From Paenibacillus sp. Soil522 (GTDB lineage: Bacteria; Bacillota; Bacilli; Paenibacillales; Paenibacillaceae), in the NCBI RefSeq assembly GCF_001428245.1, contig NZ_LMRV01000032.1, forward strand, positions 41,856-105,855: a stretch of DNA of 64,000 nt, written 5' to 3'. The notes under the pieces were generated by a model. That model was not told the origin of the DNA and ran no database searches. It was given only the letters and a program-made list of their open reading frames with translations. The translations under genes and the position numbers were made by a program. Positions 34,222-43,578 of the stretch are shown here, in pieces. How positions within the stretch are numbered: the stretch's first letter is position 1; each line of letters begins with the position of its first letter.

Positions 34222-36748
34222 CTTCCTCTAACCTCCGTAGCATGAAGGCAATTTTTCGAGCGCTCAGCGGGTATTTCACCTTTTCTTCCGGCTCACTTGC
34301 ACTCCACTTCATATATAAATCGGATGCATCGTCCATCATATCATTGACCGACAAAGCTTTGCCTAACGCTTCTTGCATAAGCAAAAGGAGTACGCGTTTA
34401 ACTGAGGAGCTGCTGCCTTGGACGCGCGGCAATATTTTCTGCAATAGCTGTAAATCGAACGCAGCATCCTCGCTCATGAGGGAGAACCGTTCGTTATAGA
34501 TCATATAGAAGCAAACCGCATCCCGTATACGGAATCCAACATGTGAATGGATCTGCTCCAAAATGCCATTTACCTTGACTAACTTCGACGTTACTTTCTT
34601 GGCAAGCTCTTGATATTCCCCGTAAGCATCAATGAGCTGCAAATACTCACTACGTAGAAAAGCGTTAGAGGCCTGTGCAGTAGCAGTCTCATCTCTTGCA
34701 CCCGCTTGATCAGGGAACTGCTCAAGATTGATATAGTTAAATTCAATCGTGTTCGCACGGTCAAGAACCTTTTTGCTAAAAGGATGCGTCGTCTCGTCCA
34801 TATTCACCGTACCGATTAAATAAACATTTTCCGGGAGTGATAGACTTCCGTAGATCGGTTGGTCTTCGGCAGCCAGAGTGTCCTTGTTAATAAGAGGCAT
34901 CGTCACAATACGGTCGCCCTGCCACTCCTGCGTTTCAATAATGCTGAGAAGATCGCTAAAATAATGCTCCACCCTAGCTAGGTTCATTTCATCTAAACAG
35001 ATAAAATATGGCTTGTTCCGATTGCTCTCCTTGGACGCATCAACTAGCACCTCCGCTAACCGTCCAGGACGAAAAGCACCCGATAAATCCTTGTAGCCCA
35101 GAAGATCCGACGGATCACTCCAATCCGGTCGCACGGGGATTAACGCAAATTGATGATTATGGCTTAGCGCGCCAAGCGCTTCTGCAAATAGTTTCACTAG
35201 CTTGGTCTTTCCCGTTCCGGAGACACCCGCGAGAATGACAAAAGGTTTCGTTTTGAGTGATAAGTATAGGTTCTCAATCAAGTCATCCGGAAAGTGAAAG
35301 CCTTTGTTACGAATGTAAGATTTGATGTAACTAAGCCGTTCCGAAACCGTCAATGTATCCAAAGGCTCTACCTCCTCGTCTACTTGGAAAATATACTGAT
35401 CTCCCGACTTCCTCACATAGTGAAGTTCCTCTAACCAATTCAGCATAAAGCGAGACCTGTTCTCTTGGGTGACAGTTCTCCATTCTTCTTCAAGCCCCAT
35501 AGCCAAAATAAACACAGTGTTGAAATCGTCTAGCGAGAATGTACCAAGCTCCTCTACTAATGAGATCGCTAGGTTCATTACTTTAGCAAGATTCGTTGCA
35601 TGTTCACCGTTCGCTTCTCCCAGATACTCTCTGAGTATTTGAACCTGCTGCGGGCTCAATCTCCATTTATTCTGATCAAAAGCTAAATAATATTCTGTTC
35701 CTTGAGGAGTTAATGAGTAGTAACCATCCTCTACAGAAATCTGGCCTAGCTCCTGCAAGGCTCTCCCCACATGCTGAATACGTTCTTTAGGGTTCTTAAC
35801 ATCATCCCCCGAAATAAGAACGGTTGCTTGATTGGAGATCAGCTCATCAATAGGTATTGGTCGCGAATCGTTGTTTCCTAAGTAAGAAATAATGCCTTGA
35901 CCCAAATAAAGATGTGCCATTGTGTATTTAAAAGTAGGAGGTTCTTTTGTAAAATTCCTATTTGCAATTTTAACCCTGTCAGCTCTTGTACTCTTATGTA
36001 AAAGCCTAGTATTATCATGATGCAACTGATCCCATATGGGAAAGAAAATATCAAAATAGTGAAACAACTTTTCCTCTAGATTAAAATCTTCGGTAAGCAC
36101 TTCATGTTTATCAAAATAACGGGTTATTCCAGTCTTTGCTCCTGTTTTATTACTAATATGGGTTAAGTAACTATCAACATCCGGAAATCGATTATCAGTA
36201 TTTAACCATTCTGCGGTTAAAACAAAATTTTCTTGATGTAGCAACCGCTCAATTATAGATTTATTTTCTTTCAACATGACTATTTTTATAAAAAGTTGTT
36301 CTATTGCTCGCATGCTACTTACCCTTTTTTCTTTAACAGTTGCGTCTATCTTTCCGGATGAAGAACCTCCTGACCCAAAACAAAAGGTTACCTCAAGAAG
36401 ATCTTTTTGAAACACCCATGAGTATTGAAAACTATAGGATTTATCCTCATTGATCGAAATTCCAGACCATAGATATTCCTTAGGTTGGTTGCCATAAGGA
36501 GTTGGGCTACCAATTTTCGCCTCAATAACATGATCATTCAATTGATAACGTTTCAAAAATGAATGTGCAAAGCTTGAAGCAATTTTATTATAGTTATTTA
36601 GTTGGTTTTCATGCTGTTTACGAAGCTGACTCATTAAGCTTTTCTTATCTTCCATTTTTTTATCGCTTTTTTGAATTGCTTTAACATTAGTTGATATCTG
36701 ATTATAAGTATCGAATAACTGAGATTCTATTATCACATTTAGACTCAT
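34193..36748 (-). CDS. McrB-type AAA+ motor with DUF3578 DNA-binding head
   Basis: An 851-residue protein. An N-terminal MrcB_N/DUF3578-like region (about 55-160, SFAHSFLKRYQLNDHV and WSGISINED) should read modified DNA. A middle linker has a winged-helix look (about 300-475). The AAA+ motor has Walker A GVSGTGKT at 508-515, Walker B YFICLDEMNL at 581-590 and the McrB signature GTVNMDETT at 646-654. McrB proteins use GTP, though this cannot be settled here. With the DUF2357 partner it should form a modification-dependent restriction machine against phage or plasmid DNA. Confidence 0.9.
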   Translation of the reverse strand: MSLNVIIESQLFDTYNQISTNVKAIQKSDKKMEDKKSLMSQLRKQHENQLNNYNKIASSFAHSFLKRYQLNDHVIEAKIGSPTPYGNQPKEYLWSGISINEDKSYSFQYSWVFQKDLLEVTFCFGSGGSSSGKIDATVKEKRVSSMRAIEQLFIKIVMLKENKSIIERLLHQENFVLTAEWLNTDNRFPDVDSYLTHISNKTGAKTGITRYFDKHEVLTEDFNLEEKLFHYFDIFFPIWDQLHHDNTRLLHKSTRADRVKIANRNFTKEPPTFKYTMAHLYLGQGIISYLGNNDSRPIPIDELISNQATVLISGDDVKNPKERIQHVGRALQELGQISVEDGYYSLTPQGTEYYLAFDQNKWRLSPQQVQILREYLGEANGEHATNLAKVMNLAISLVEELGTFSLDDFNTVFILAMGLEEEWRTVTQENRSRFMLNWLEELHYVRKSGDQYIFQVDEEVEPLDTLTVSERLSYIKSYIRNKGFHFPDDLIENLYLSLKTKPFVILAGVSGTGKTKLVKLFAEALGALSHNHQFALIPVRPDWSDPSDLLGYKDLSGAFRPGRLAEVLVDASKESNRNKPYFICLDEMNLARVEHYFSDLLSIIETQEWQGDRIVTMPLINKDTLAAEDQPIYGSLSLPENVYLIGTVNMDETTHPFSKKVLDRANTIEFNYINLEQFPDQAGARDETATAQASNAFLRSEYLQLIDAYGEYQELAKKVTSKLVKVNGILEQIHSHVGFRIRDAVCFYMIYNERFSLMSEDAAFDLQLLQKILPRVQGSSSSVKRVLLLLMQEALGKALSVNDMMDDASDLYMKWSASEPEEKVKYPLSARKIAFMLRRLEEDGFTSYWLS

Positions 36749-37066
36749 TTCGTTTACGTGTCACCTCTATTATAAAACTGCTTACTTTTTCACCATTCAA
36801 TTTTAATTCTATTTCTTTTCTTTTGTATAATGTTCCGCTTGAAATCTGGATCATATTACGTTCCCCTCATAATGTTCGGGGGTTAAGGTCATACTGTCCA
36901 AGTCTCCTAGGGGCTAAAAAGTTACAACAACGAACGATTCTAGAAAAAATTAGGCAACCTATCCCCGGTTTAATACCGAGAAGCGGTCGCCGCTTAAAAA
37001 CTATCTTCTCTATTTACACTGTCTACGGGGCTATGACCAATAATGCGCTTTTTTATAGATGAGTTG
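36749..37066. other. Gap between DISARM and the McrB pair
   Basis: About 318 bases with no gene. It contains the IS relic described separately, and otherwise AT-rich sequence that may hold the promoter of the McrB pair. The left part (CCCCTCATAATG near 36863) vaguely resembles the IS left end. Confidence 0.5.
36921..37039 (+). mobile_element. 3' relic of the same IS3-family element
   Basis: The 119 bases parallel 15579-15694: the OrfB tail (YNNERF, KLGNLSPV, YREAVAA) with in-frame stops, then ACACTGTCTAC and the identical end GGGGCTATGACCA. The rest of the element is gone. Its right end stops 27 bases short of the drmC stop codon. Confidence 0.75.
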
Positions 37067-37825
37067 TCAAATCTTTTGTACAGTACCTGTATAAATAAGT
37101 GCCTCAAGATGTCGTTCTAAATTTTCAGGAATGTGACCTCCTTCGACTAGGACTCCGAGTTCCATATTTCTTTCCATTGCAGCCGCAGTAAAATTCGCAC
37201 TAGTAATAAAAGAAAGTTCTCCATCAGCAACAGCACATTTAGCATGCACTGACCCTACAGATTGACTTATCTTTTTCCAAACATAGATATTTGCTGTTGA
37301 GACTGCTTTTTTCATAGCCCCCACAGAATCGAAACTGACTGCTCCTCCGTGTTCAGTAGAGGATTCAAAAATTAAATTAATACTAACTCCTCTTCTCGCT
37401 GCATCACATAATTCACGAACAATTGTTTCGACTTTATGGGCGACATAGCTGACAATGTATAGTTTCTTGGTTGAAGACTTAATTACTTGACACAATACCT
37501 GCTCAGTATGTCTAACTGGCACTACACCAGTTAATGGGCCTGTCCATACCAATTCTACGGAACTCTTCATATTATGTAAGCTTGAAGTCCAAGATGCACT
37601 ACGTAGTGCTATAGACAATTCAGTAGGTCCAATATGACTATAATTCTGCCAAGCACGTTCAAATCTCTGAATCAACATATTATCAACGTTAGGACCAAAA
37701 CTAGATTTTGCTCTGGAAAAATCGTTGAAGGATCCTAAAGAAGCAATTTTCCCTGCAATTGCTTCTATCCGATCTGGGTGAAGCTTCATTCCTAGCTCTG
37801 CAACAATTTGAAAAATTTCATTCAT
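37067..37825 (-). CDS. drmC: DISARM PLD-family protein DrmC
   Basis: A 252-residue phospholipase-D-fold protein. The single HKD motif is VHAKCAVADGELSFITSANFT (split), with H194, K196, D201 and N211. A helical N-terminal region (about 1-80) precedes it. In DISARM systems DrmC is the accessory PLD subunit, not essential for protection in the tested Bacillus system. It starts 3 bases after drmB and ends the operon, followed by an IS relic. It might act as a dimer because only one motif is present. Confidence 0.9.
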   Translation of the reverse strand: MNEIFQIVAELGMKLHPDRIEAIAGKIASLGSFNDFSRAKSSFGPNVDNMLIQRFERAWQNYSHIGPTELSIALRSASWTSSLHNMKSSVELVWTGPLTGVVPVRHTEQVLCQVIKSSTKKLYIVSYVAHKVETIVRELCDAARRGVSINLIFESSTEHGGAVSFDSVGAMKKAVSTANIYVWKKISQSVGSVHAKCAVADGELSFITSANFTAAAMERNMELGVLVEGGHIPENLERHLEALIYTGTVQKI

Positions 37826-37828
37826 CGA

Positions 37829-39670
37829 TTATGCTTCCCTTTTTAAGAATGCAGCTTCACTACACTCTAATGTATTAACAAGGAGAGCTCTATCGAGATA
37901 TCGATTTCCGCGTTCACAAGAAGTTTCGGCGACAAAAGCACATGCATGACATGATGCAGCATGAAGAGTTCTATCTTGTCTTGGATCATGCTCCGAACAC
38001 AATGGATCTGATGAGCAAATCTCTGATCTTGCCAATGCTTGATCGATAAGTCGACCAAGGTTTTCTGTTTTCCCCAACTCTACGAGCCCTCCTAATGTGC
38101 CGTCAGAGTCGGCCGCTGCAGTATACAATAGAACTCCGGCCATTGACCGTTCCAAATCATCACTAGCATATATCCGTTCTCTAATACTAGCTGCATTATA
38201 TCCACATTCAAGAGCAAGCTCACGAATTAACAGATGTGCGAAAGTATGTAACATTGCATACCTAATTCCCGGATATCCTTCAACGGGATCTAACTTCCTT
38301 GCATTACGCCATCCCTGATGTCCTAGTTCTAAATTTGAATCCCGTTCTTTAACAGCTTCCCTTCTTTCCCAATCCCTTACCTCTTCTTCATTAAACTGTA
38401 TGAATATACCCTCTCCATGCACTTCACTTGCTGGCGCCCATTCCGGACGACCGCGGCATAAACCCGCCATAGTCGGTCGATCTTCTGTATCTATACTTTC
38501 CTCCGGGGCTTCCACCCTTGTATAACCAATTAGTGCATTTACTTCCCTAAGTCTCTCTAATAATAATACATTAGCTATTTTATCCCGATATCTTGCTGGA
38601 GGTTCTGTTCTACGGCTTAAGAATTGTGGCCAATCACTTGGAGGAGATGATGATGTTAGTACGCTCCACTCAGGTACCTTAATATCAAGTTCCGAAACAT
38701 TCTCATCAAGAGCTTGTCCATTTTTCTTATTTTGAATTGATTGCCATACTTCCTGAGGATCATACTCGCTTATACCAGGCAAGCCCCCCCTTCTGGAGAG
38801 TATCCTGATGGTTCCCCTTAATTCCTCAAGACTTTCAACGTCGACAAAATCTTCCCAACCATCAACAATAAGTTGATTTAACAGGTTATTTTGAATTGGT
38901 ATCGCTAGCACTGACAATGTTATAGGAAACCAGCTATTGGTAGCACCAAGCAATACAGCCCTAGGTTCTTCATCACATGATTCGTCGTATGTATCAAGAT
39001 GGGGATGCCGCCCACGACAAGCTGGTAAATTCTCTTGAGCCTCTTTCCCAAAGGCATGAACTAGGGATCTTGAAGACTCACATGGACCATCACATTTTAC
39101 CCACAGATTCTCAGTTTGCAACGATGCACCCGTTTCAAAGAACCTTAATGTTCCTCTACAATCTGACGGGCCTCCATGAACAAACCAGCGCCAAGGGAAA
39201 TCATCAAGATGACCATTCCTACATGCTAACAAAAAGCGAGCCGGTACTGCATCCGATTTTTTACCTTTCTCACAATTTTCATGAATAAAGTGGGTTTGCT
39301 CGGGGCGATAAGGATTAGGCTTAATTTTAAATAACCCCGAATCATATTCTGAGAGAAGCCCACATCTTACACATCTTAACCATCGTGGAAAAGGTCTAAC
39401 AGGTACACCTATCTTCCCTTCAGCAGACATAGGATCCGCATTCTCGTCTCTAAGGAATGGCGGGATACGTAAGCGTTCAACTTGCGGCCCTAGAATGCGT
39501 CTTACGGCAGCAAGTAGTCTAGCCTCTTCAATAGGAGCACAATTATCAACATTCCAACGATCTAATCCCATTGTTATGACTGATAAGTTAGGTAAGTCGA
39601 TTAATGCCCCTGGTCCATAGGTCCATAATAACTGAGAAGGTCGAACTGCTCCAACTCGATAAGTACTCAT
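37829..39670 (-). CDS. drmB: DISARM protein DrmB (DUF1998)
   Basis: A 613-residue protein with the DrmB opening VGAVRPSQLLWTYGPGALID. It has scattered zinc-type cysteine pairs (CVRCGL, CDGPCESS) and the DUF1998 end with CHACAFVAETSCERGN followed by RYLDRALLV. In structural work DrmB forms a complex with the helicase DrmA and helps discriminate unmethylated foreign DNA. Its start overlaps the drmA stop by 4 bases (ATGA), consistent with stoichiometric production. Composition is AT-rich like the rest of the operon. Confidence 0.93.
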   Translation of the reverse strand: MSTYRVGAVRPSQLLWTYGPGALIDLPNLSVITMGLDRWNVDNCAPIEEARLLAAVRRILGPQVERLRIPPFLRDENADPMSAEGKIGVPVRPFPRWLRCVRCGLLSEYDSGLFKIKPNPYRPEQTHFIHENCEKGKKSDAVPARFLLACRNGHLDDFPWRWFVHGGPSDCRGTLRFFETGASLQTENLWVKCDGPCESSRSLVHAFGKEAQENLPACRGRHPHLDTYDESCDEEPRAVLLGATNSWFPITLSVLAIPIQNNLLNQLIVDGWEDFVDVESLEELRGTIRILSRRGGLPGISEYDPQEVWQSIQNKKNGQALDENVSELDIKVPEWSVLTSSSPPSDWPQFLSRRTEPPARYRDKIANVLLLERLREVNALIGYTRVEAPEESIDTEDRPTMAGLCRGRPEWAPASEVHGEGIFIQFNEEEVRDWERREAVKERDSNLELGHQGWRNARKLDPVEGYPGIRYAMLHTFAHLLIRELALECGYNAASIRERIYASDDLERSMAGVLLYTAAADSDGTLGGLVELGKTENLGRLIDQALARSEICSSDPLCSEHDPRQDRTLHAASCHACAFVAETSCERGNRYLDRALLVNTLECSEAAFLKREA

Positions 39671-42600
39671 CTTCTACTTCCTCCTTCACCGGCACTATCG
39701 TTTTCTTTTAGCCTCCAATTTGGGGGTTCAGGAAGATTTGCTACATCCATAATTAGTTGAACACCCGGTTCAACCTCTCGTAAAGACATAGGGACTGTTA
39801 CATTATCCCATGCAAGGACACCTGGTTTCTTCAGAAGAGCGACAAGGTCACCCTGACCGTATTCTGTCTCGTACCCAAGTCGCCGTCCAGGTTTAGCTGC
39901 CTCTCTTGCCCAAATGTCAATTCTTTCGGATGACATCTGAAGTGCATTATTCATTGCTTCTTCATTCTTCACCTTCCATGCTCTATTCTTCACTATTTGT
40001 TTCACATATTCCGTTTCTGGCTTAGTATGACTATCAAGATATTGGGCACCCACATTCGGGTTTAAGACACTGTGATTCATTCGCAAAAGGCTTACCATGG
40101 TTCCTGTCAGTCCCCTATCCAAGGCGCGAGGAGCAAATGGAGTAACTGATTGAGCTTCAACATGTTTATAAAAAGTGGCGTGATAATGTTCAAAAGTTTC
40201 ATAGTGTGAGAGGTCACGAGGTCGAGACCATGTAAGAACAGTACAAACTAAACCAGGGAATGCACGACCTACCCGGCTGGTAGCCTGAATATATTCAGCC
40301 GTACTCTTTGGTTGCCCATTAACAACCATTAAACCTAGACGATTTACATCGACACCAACCGAGAGCATATTAGTCGCGAGTACTATATCTATGGCACGGG
40401 TCTCGCCCTTTTCCCATGAGGATTTGAACTTTACTTCTAATTGATCAAGTTTTTTAGGGATCTCTTTACTTGATACTCGCGAAGTAAGCTCATCTACATT
40501 CTTTACAGATCTTTGACTTAAGCCCGGCCTTTCAACATCACTCATCTCCACCCGATAGGAACGGGTCTGAACATCGTCTTCAGCAAGCCTGCGCATTCCA
40601 CCCAATTCCCTAAGAGAATTAAAATATCCGACCACAGTCATATATGGATCGGCAGCTTGACCAAAGTGATTATACAACGATTGTGCAGCAGTAAGCATTG
40701 CAACATAAATCCGAATCAATACGGCTGGACGTGAGCTTCCCGGTGAACAGATGCCCATATAACTACGACCAGGCTTCTTTTCTACAGACCTTTGAATAGA
40801 AAAAAAATTATCTTCTATATCTAGGCCATGTGGTGGAAAAATTGATACTTCTCGTAGAAATACGTTATTTATCTGTTCAGAAGCTTTTCTTACTGTAGCT
40901 GTCGAAGCAATGACTTTGGGCCTTACACTTTTCCCATTAATATCCCAAGTGGATAATTCATCAACAATTGTTTCATAAAGTCCTACCATAGTTCCTAAGG
41001 GTCCACTAATAAGATGAAATTCATCTTGAATAATTAAGTCAGGCGGCCGAACTGATAACACATTCTTTACGGACGTAGCTGGTAGGTAACCCTTTTTCTT
41101 ATGATTTCCATTACAATCAGCATCAGGCCATAGTAGACCATGACGTTGACATTCCTGGGTTACTCTACCAAAGAGCGTACGGACCTCACCTTTCCAGGCC
41201 ATCATTGCAAACTTATCTACAGTAGCGATTAACATTGAAGGAGGTTGGCGATATATCTCTTCATCCACAACTAAGACTGGAAGACCTAATTTTTTAGATT
41301 TCACCTGGCTGAACTCACAACGACCATATTTATCTCCGCAGTAAATTAATGTTCTTCCAATATCAAGATCTACGCGAATATCACGTCCAGACGCAATTTC
41401 AGATCCGCACCATGGACAACTAGTAAGTTGAGCAGGAGTTGAGCCACCTCTATATTTTCCGTCACGTTCCCTTTCTATCGCTTCATGGCTTTCCTTTGTA
41501 GTGTTAGGGGTTACTTTTTGCCCCACCCACAAACCAATGGTAAAAGGTTGTGCGCCCCACAATTTCGGCTCATTTCTACGCAGTACCTCCATTGCACAAA
41601 TTAATGCAGTAGCACGTTGAAACTGCTGCAAGGTTAATAGTCGGAGTGTATACCTCATAATGACAGCTAGTCCACGACCCGAATCGAGTCCTCCGAGATT
41701 TCCTTGTAATCTGCGTATACCCATGGTAAAGGCAGCTACTCCAAGATAAGCTTCCGTTTTCCCACCCCCTGTTGGAAACCACAACAAATCTGCAAATGCC
41801 TCAAGTGGCTCTGTACGATCATGGTGAGTCGGGTCAGCCAAAGCAGGAATTGATAATAATATAAAAGCCAACTGGAATGGACGCCAGGATCGATTTTTAC
41901 GGATATTGATTTCATTAAGACTCAAATCTTCTCCACGACGCTGTGAGAGTGCATAAATGCTATGAATACGTTGAGTAGCCATTGCTCGATTAGCAAAACG
42001 AAACGCTTCTAACGCTTTCGAATTGGATATAAGAACAGCAATGCCCTCTCGCAATCTGTCCAAAATAAGATCGCAGCGATCCATTGCATCTGCTCCAGCT
42101 TTTTCGTACCCTATTACCGAATTAGCTATTCGTTCTCTTTGTTCATGAATCCATTTACTGTAATCATTTGTAAGAATATTCAAGGCACTTTCTAGTTCTT
42201 TGCTATCTAATTCAGCTAAACGATCCATATCGAGATACCCTGAATCAACCATTTCGCGCATTGCAGATCGATCCTCAGCTTCAAGACCAGGTGTTTCAGT
42301 CATAGGAACTGCATAATCAGGTATAACTTTTGTACTGATCTTAATTGCTTGTTCACTATCTCCATCTGCAGTAGTTGCATTCACTGATATACCATGGCCA
42401 ACAGCAAACTCTACATTATGACGGTATACCATTTCCAATGATTCCCTTTCCTCGTCAAAATCCTCATTTTGAAGGATCGGCCGGCGTCTAAAAATAGCTT
42501 GATTCTGAGAGTCTCGTACTAGCAACTCAGGTTGAAATAACCAAGCTTGATCTTGATTTTGTGCTGGACTGATTTGATTGTTTATTAGGAATATAGTAAC

Positions 42601-43548
42601 TAGTCTATCACCACTTTCAAGTGGCTTACTTATCATTCCCTGAATAACAACATTAGGACAATCCATATCAATTTGTAACGGCTTAATACTGATATCATTT
42701 AACTCGATAATTTTAGTACCACCTGAAGGTATACGTTTCCACGCACGAAGAGGTTTTCCAGTTTTTCCATTAACCTTATTGCTTTCCGCACGCTCATATC
42801 TGCCCCAACTTGCAACAAGTTCAATTTCCTTAACAGACCCATCAACACAGAAGGTAAAACCGATTGATGAAGGTACCAGTGACTGATTAGTTGATGCATC
42901 AATTTCGCCATCTGAATCTTCAGTATCAATCCGCCCACTTGTATTGGACAAGTCGTCCGCTTCTTCTATTCGTGTTTCTTGTGGAGCAAGTCTACCTACC
43001 AGATAACGGTCTCGGACACTCATGCCAACGATTTCTTCCACTGGACCACCAGCTGGACCAAGTAAGTCATCTATAACAGCACTCTGCAGTAGGTCTCGAA
43101 TATAAGCCTGCTCATGGATTGTACTACCTGCTATTCTAGGGATAGATGAAAAATCTATGTCATAGGCGTTTTTTAGATTTTTTTCAAAAACAGTCCATTC
43201 AAGACGATTAATGGATTCGGATTGTATATCAGACATTCCAATAAATGAATGATTACTTTCCACTTTCAAAATACTATCAAAGAAGAGCGTGGTTTCCCGC
43301 AAACTAGATTGTTTACGGTATATTCGTGCGAACGCAACTAATTTTACTTCTTTAGATCTCTCCTCAACTACTAACAACGCGTCTCCCTCATGTATTCCTT
43401 GACTTTCGGAAGAACCAACTGTCAAAGTAAGTGTATACCTTTGAATTTCAGCATCGTTCCCTAAACGAATTATCCAAGCGTTGCACTTACCATATTCTCG
43501 AGAATGTGGTTCATCCCATTTTATTATCTTTCTACTTTCCTCGCTCAT
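39667..43548 (-). CDS. drmA: DISARM helicase DrmA
   Basis: A 1293-residue helicase. The N-terminal third is system-specific. Walker A is FPTGGGKTEAYLG (P592-T598). A zinc-like insertion has CPWCGSEI and YCGDKYGRC, and the DExH motif appears as IIQDEFHLISG. The C-terminal helicase half has LATNMLSVGVDVNRLGLMVV and TAEYIQATSRVGR. With DrmB it forms the core DISARM complex that binds and translocates on DNA with free 5' ends to block invading DNA. It is 30 bases after drmMI. Confidence 0.94.
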   Translation of the reverse strand: MSEESRKIIKWDEPHSREYGKCNAWIIRLGNDAEIQRYTLTLTVGSSESQGIHEGDALLVVEERSKEVKLVAFARIYRKQSSLRETTLFFDSILKVESNHSFIGMSDIQSESINRLEWTVFEKNLKNAYDIDFSSIPRIAGSTIHEQAYIRDLLQSAVIDDLLGPAGGPVEEIVGMSVRDRYLVGRLAPQETRIEEADDLSNTSGRIDTEDSDGEIDASTNQSLVPSSIGFTFCVDGSVKEIELVASWGRYERAESNKVNGKTGKPLRAWKRIPSGGTKIIELNDISIKPLQIDMDCPNVVIQGMISKPLESGDRLVTIFLINNQISPAQNQDQAWLFQPELLVRDSQNQAIFRRRPILQNEDFDEERESLEMVYRHNVEFAVGHGISVNATTADGDSEQAIKISTKVIPDYAVPMTETPGLEAEDRSAMREMVDSGYLDMDRLAELDSKELESALNILTNDYSKWIHEQRERIANSVIGYEKAGADAMDRCDLILDRLREGIAVLISNSKALEAFRFANRAMATQRIHSIYALSQRRGEDLSLNEINIRKNRSWRPFQLAFILLSIPALADPTHHDRTEPLEAFADLLWFPTGGGKTEAYLGVAAFTMGIRRLQGNLGGLDSGRGLAVIMRYTLRLLTLQQFQRATALICAMEVLRRNEPKLWGAQPFTIGLWVGQKVTPNTTKESHEAIERERDGKYRGGSTPAQLTSCPWCGSEIASGRDIRVDLDIGRTLIYCGDKYGRCEFSQVKSKKLGLPVLVVDEEIYRQPPSMLIATVDKFAMMAWKGEVRTLFGRVTQECQRHGLLWPDADCNGNHKKKGYLPATSVKNVLSVRPPDLIIQDEFHLISGPLGTMVGLYETIVDELSTWDINGKSVRPKVIASTATVRKASEQINNVFLREVSIFPPHGLDIEDNFFSIQRSVEKKPGRSYMGICSPGSSRPAVLIRIYVAMLTAAQSLYNHFGQAADPYMTVVGYFNSLRELGGMRRLAEDDVQTRSYRVEMSDVERPGLSQRSVKNVDELTSRVSSKEIPKKLDQLEVKFKSSWEKGETRAIDIVLATNMLSVGVDVNRLGLMVVNGQPKSTAEYIQATSRVGRAFPGLVCTVLTWSRPRDLSHYETFEHYHATFYKHVEAQSVTPFAPRALDRGLTGTMVSLLRMNHSVLNPNVGAQYLDSHTKPETEYVKQIVKNRAWKVKNEEAMNNALQMSSERIDIWAREAAKPGRRLGYETEYGQGDLVALLKKPGVLAWDNVTVPMSLREVEPGVQLIMDVANLPEPPNWRLKENDSAGEGGSRR

Positions 43549-43578
43549 CTTCGAGCCTCCTTCGAAAGATTGAATATC

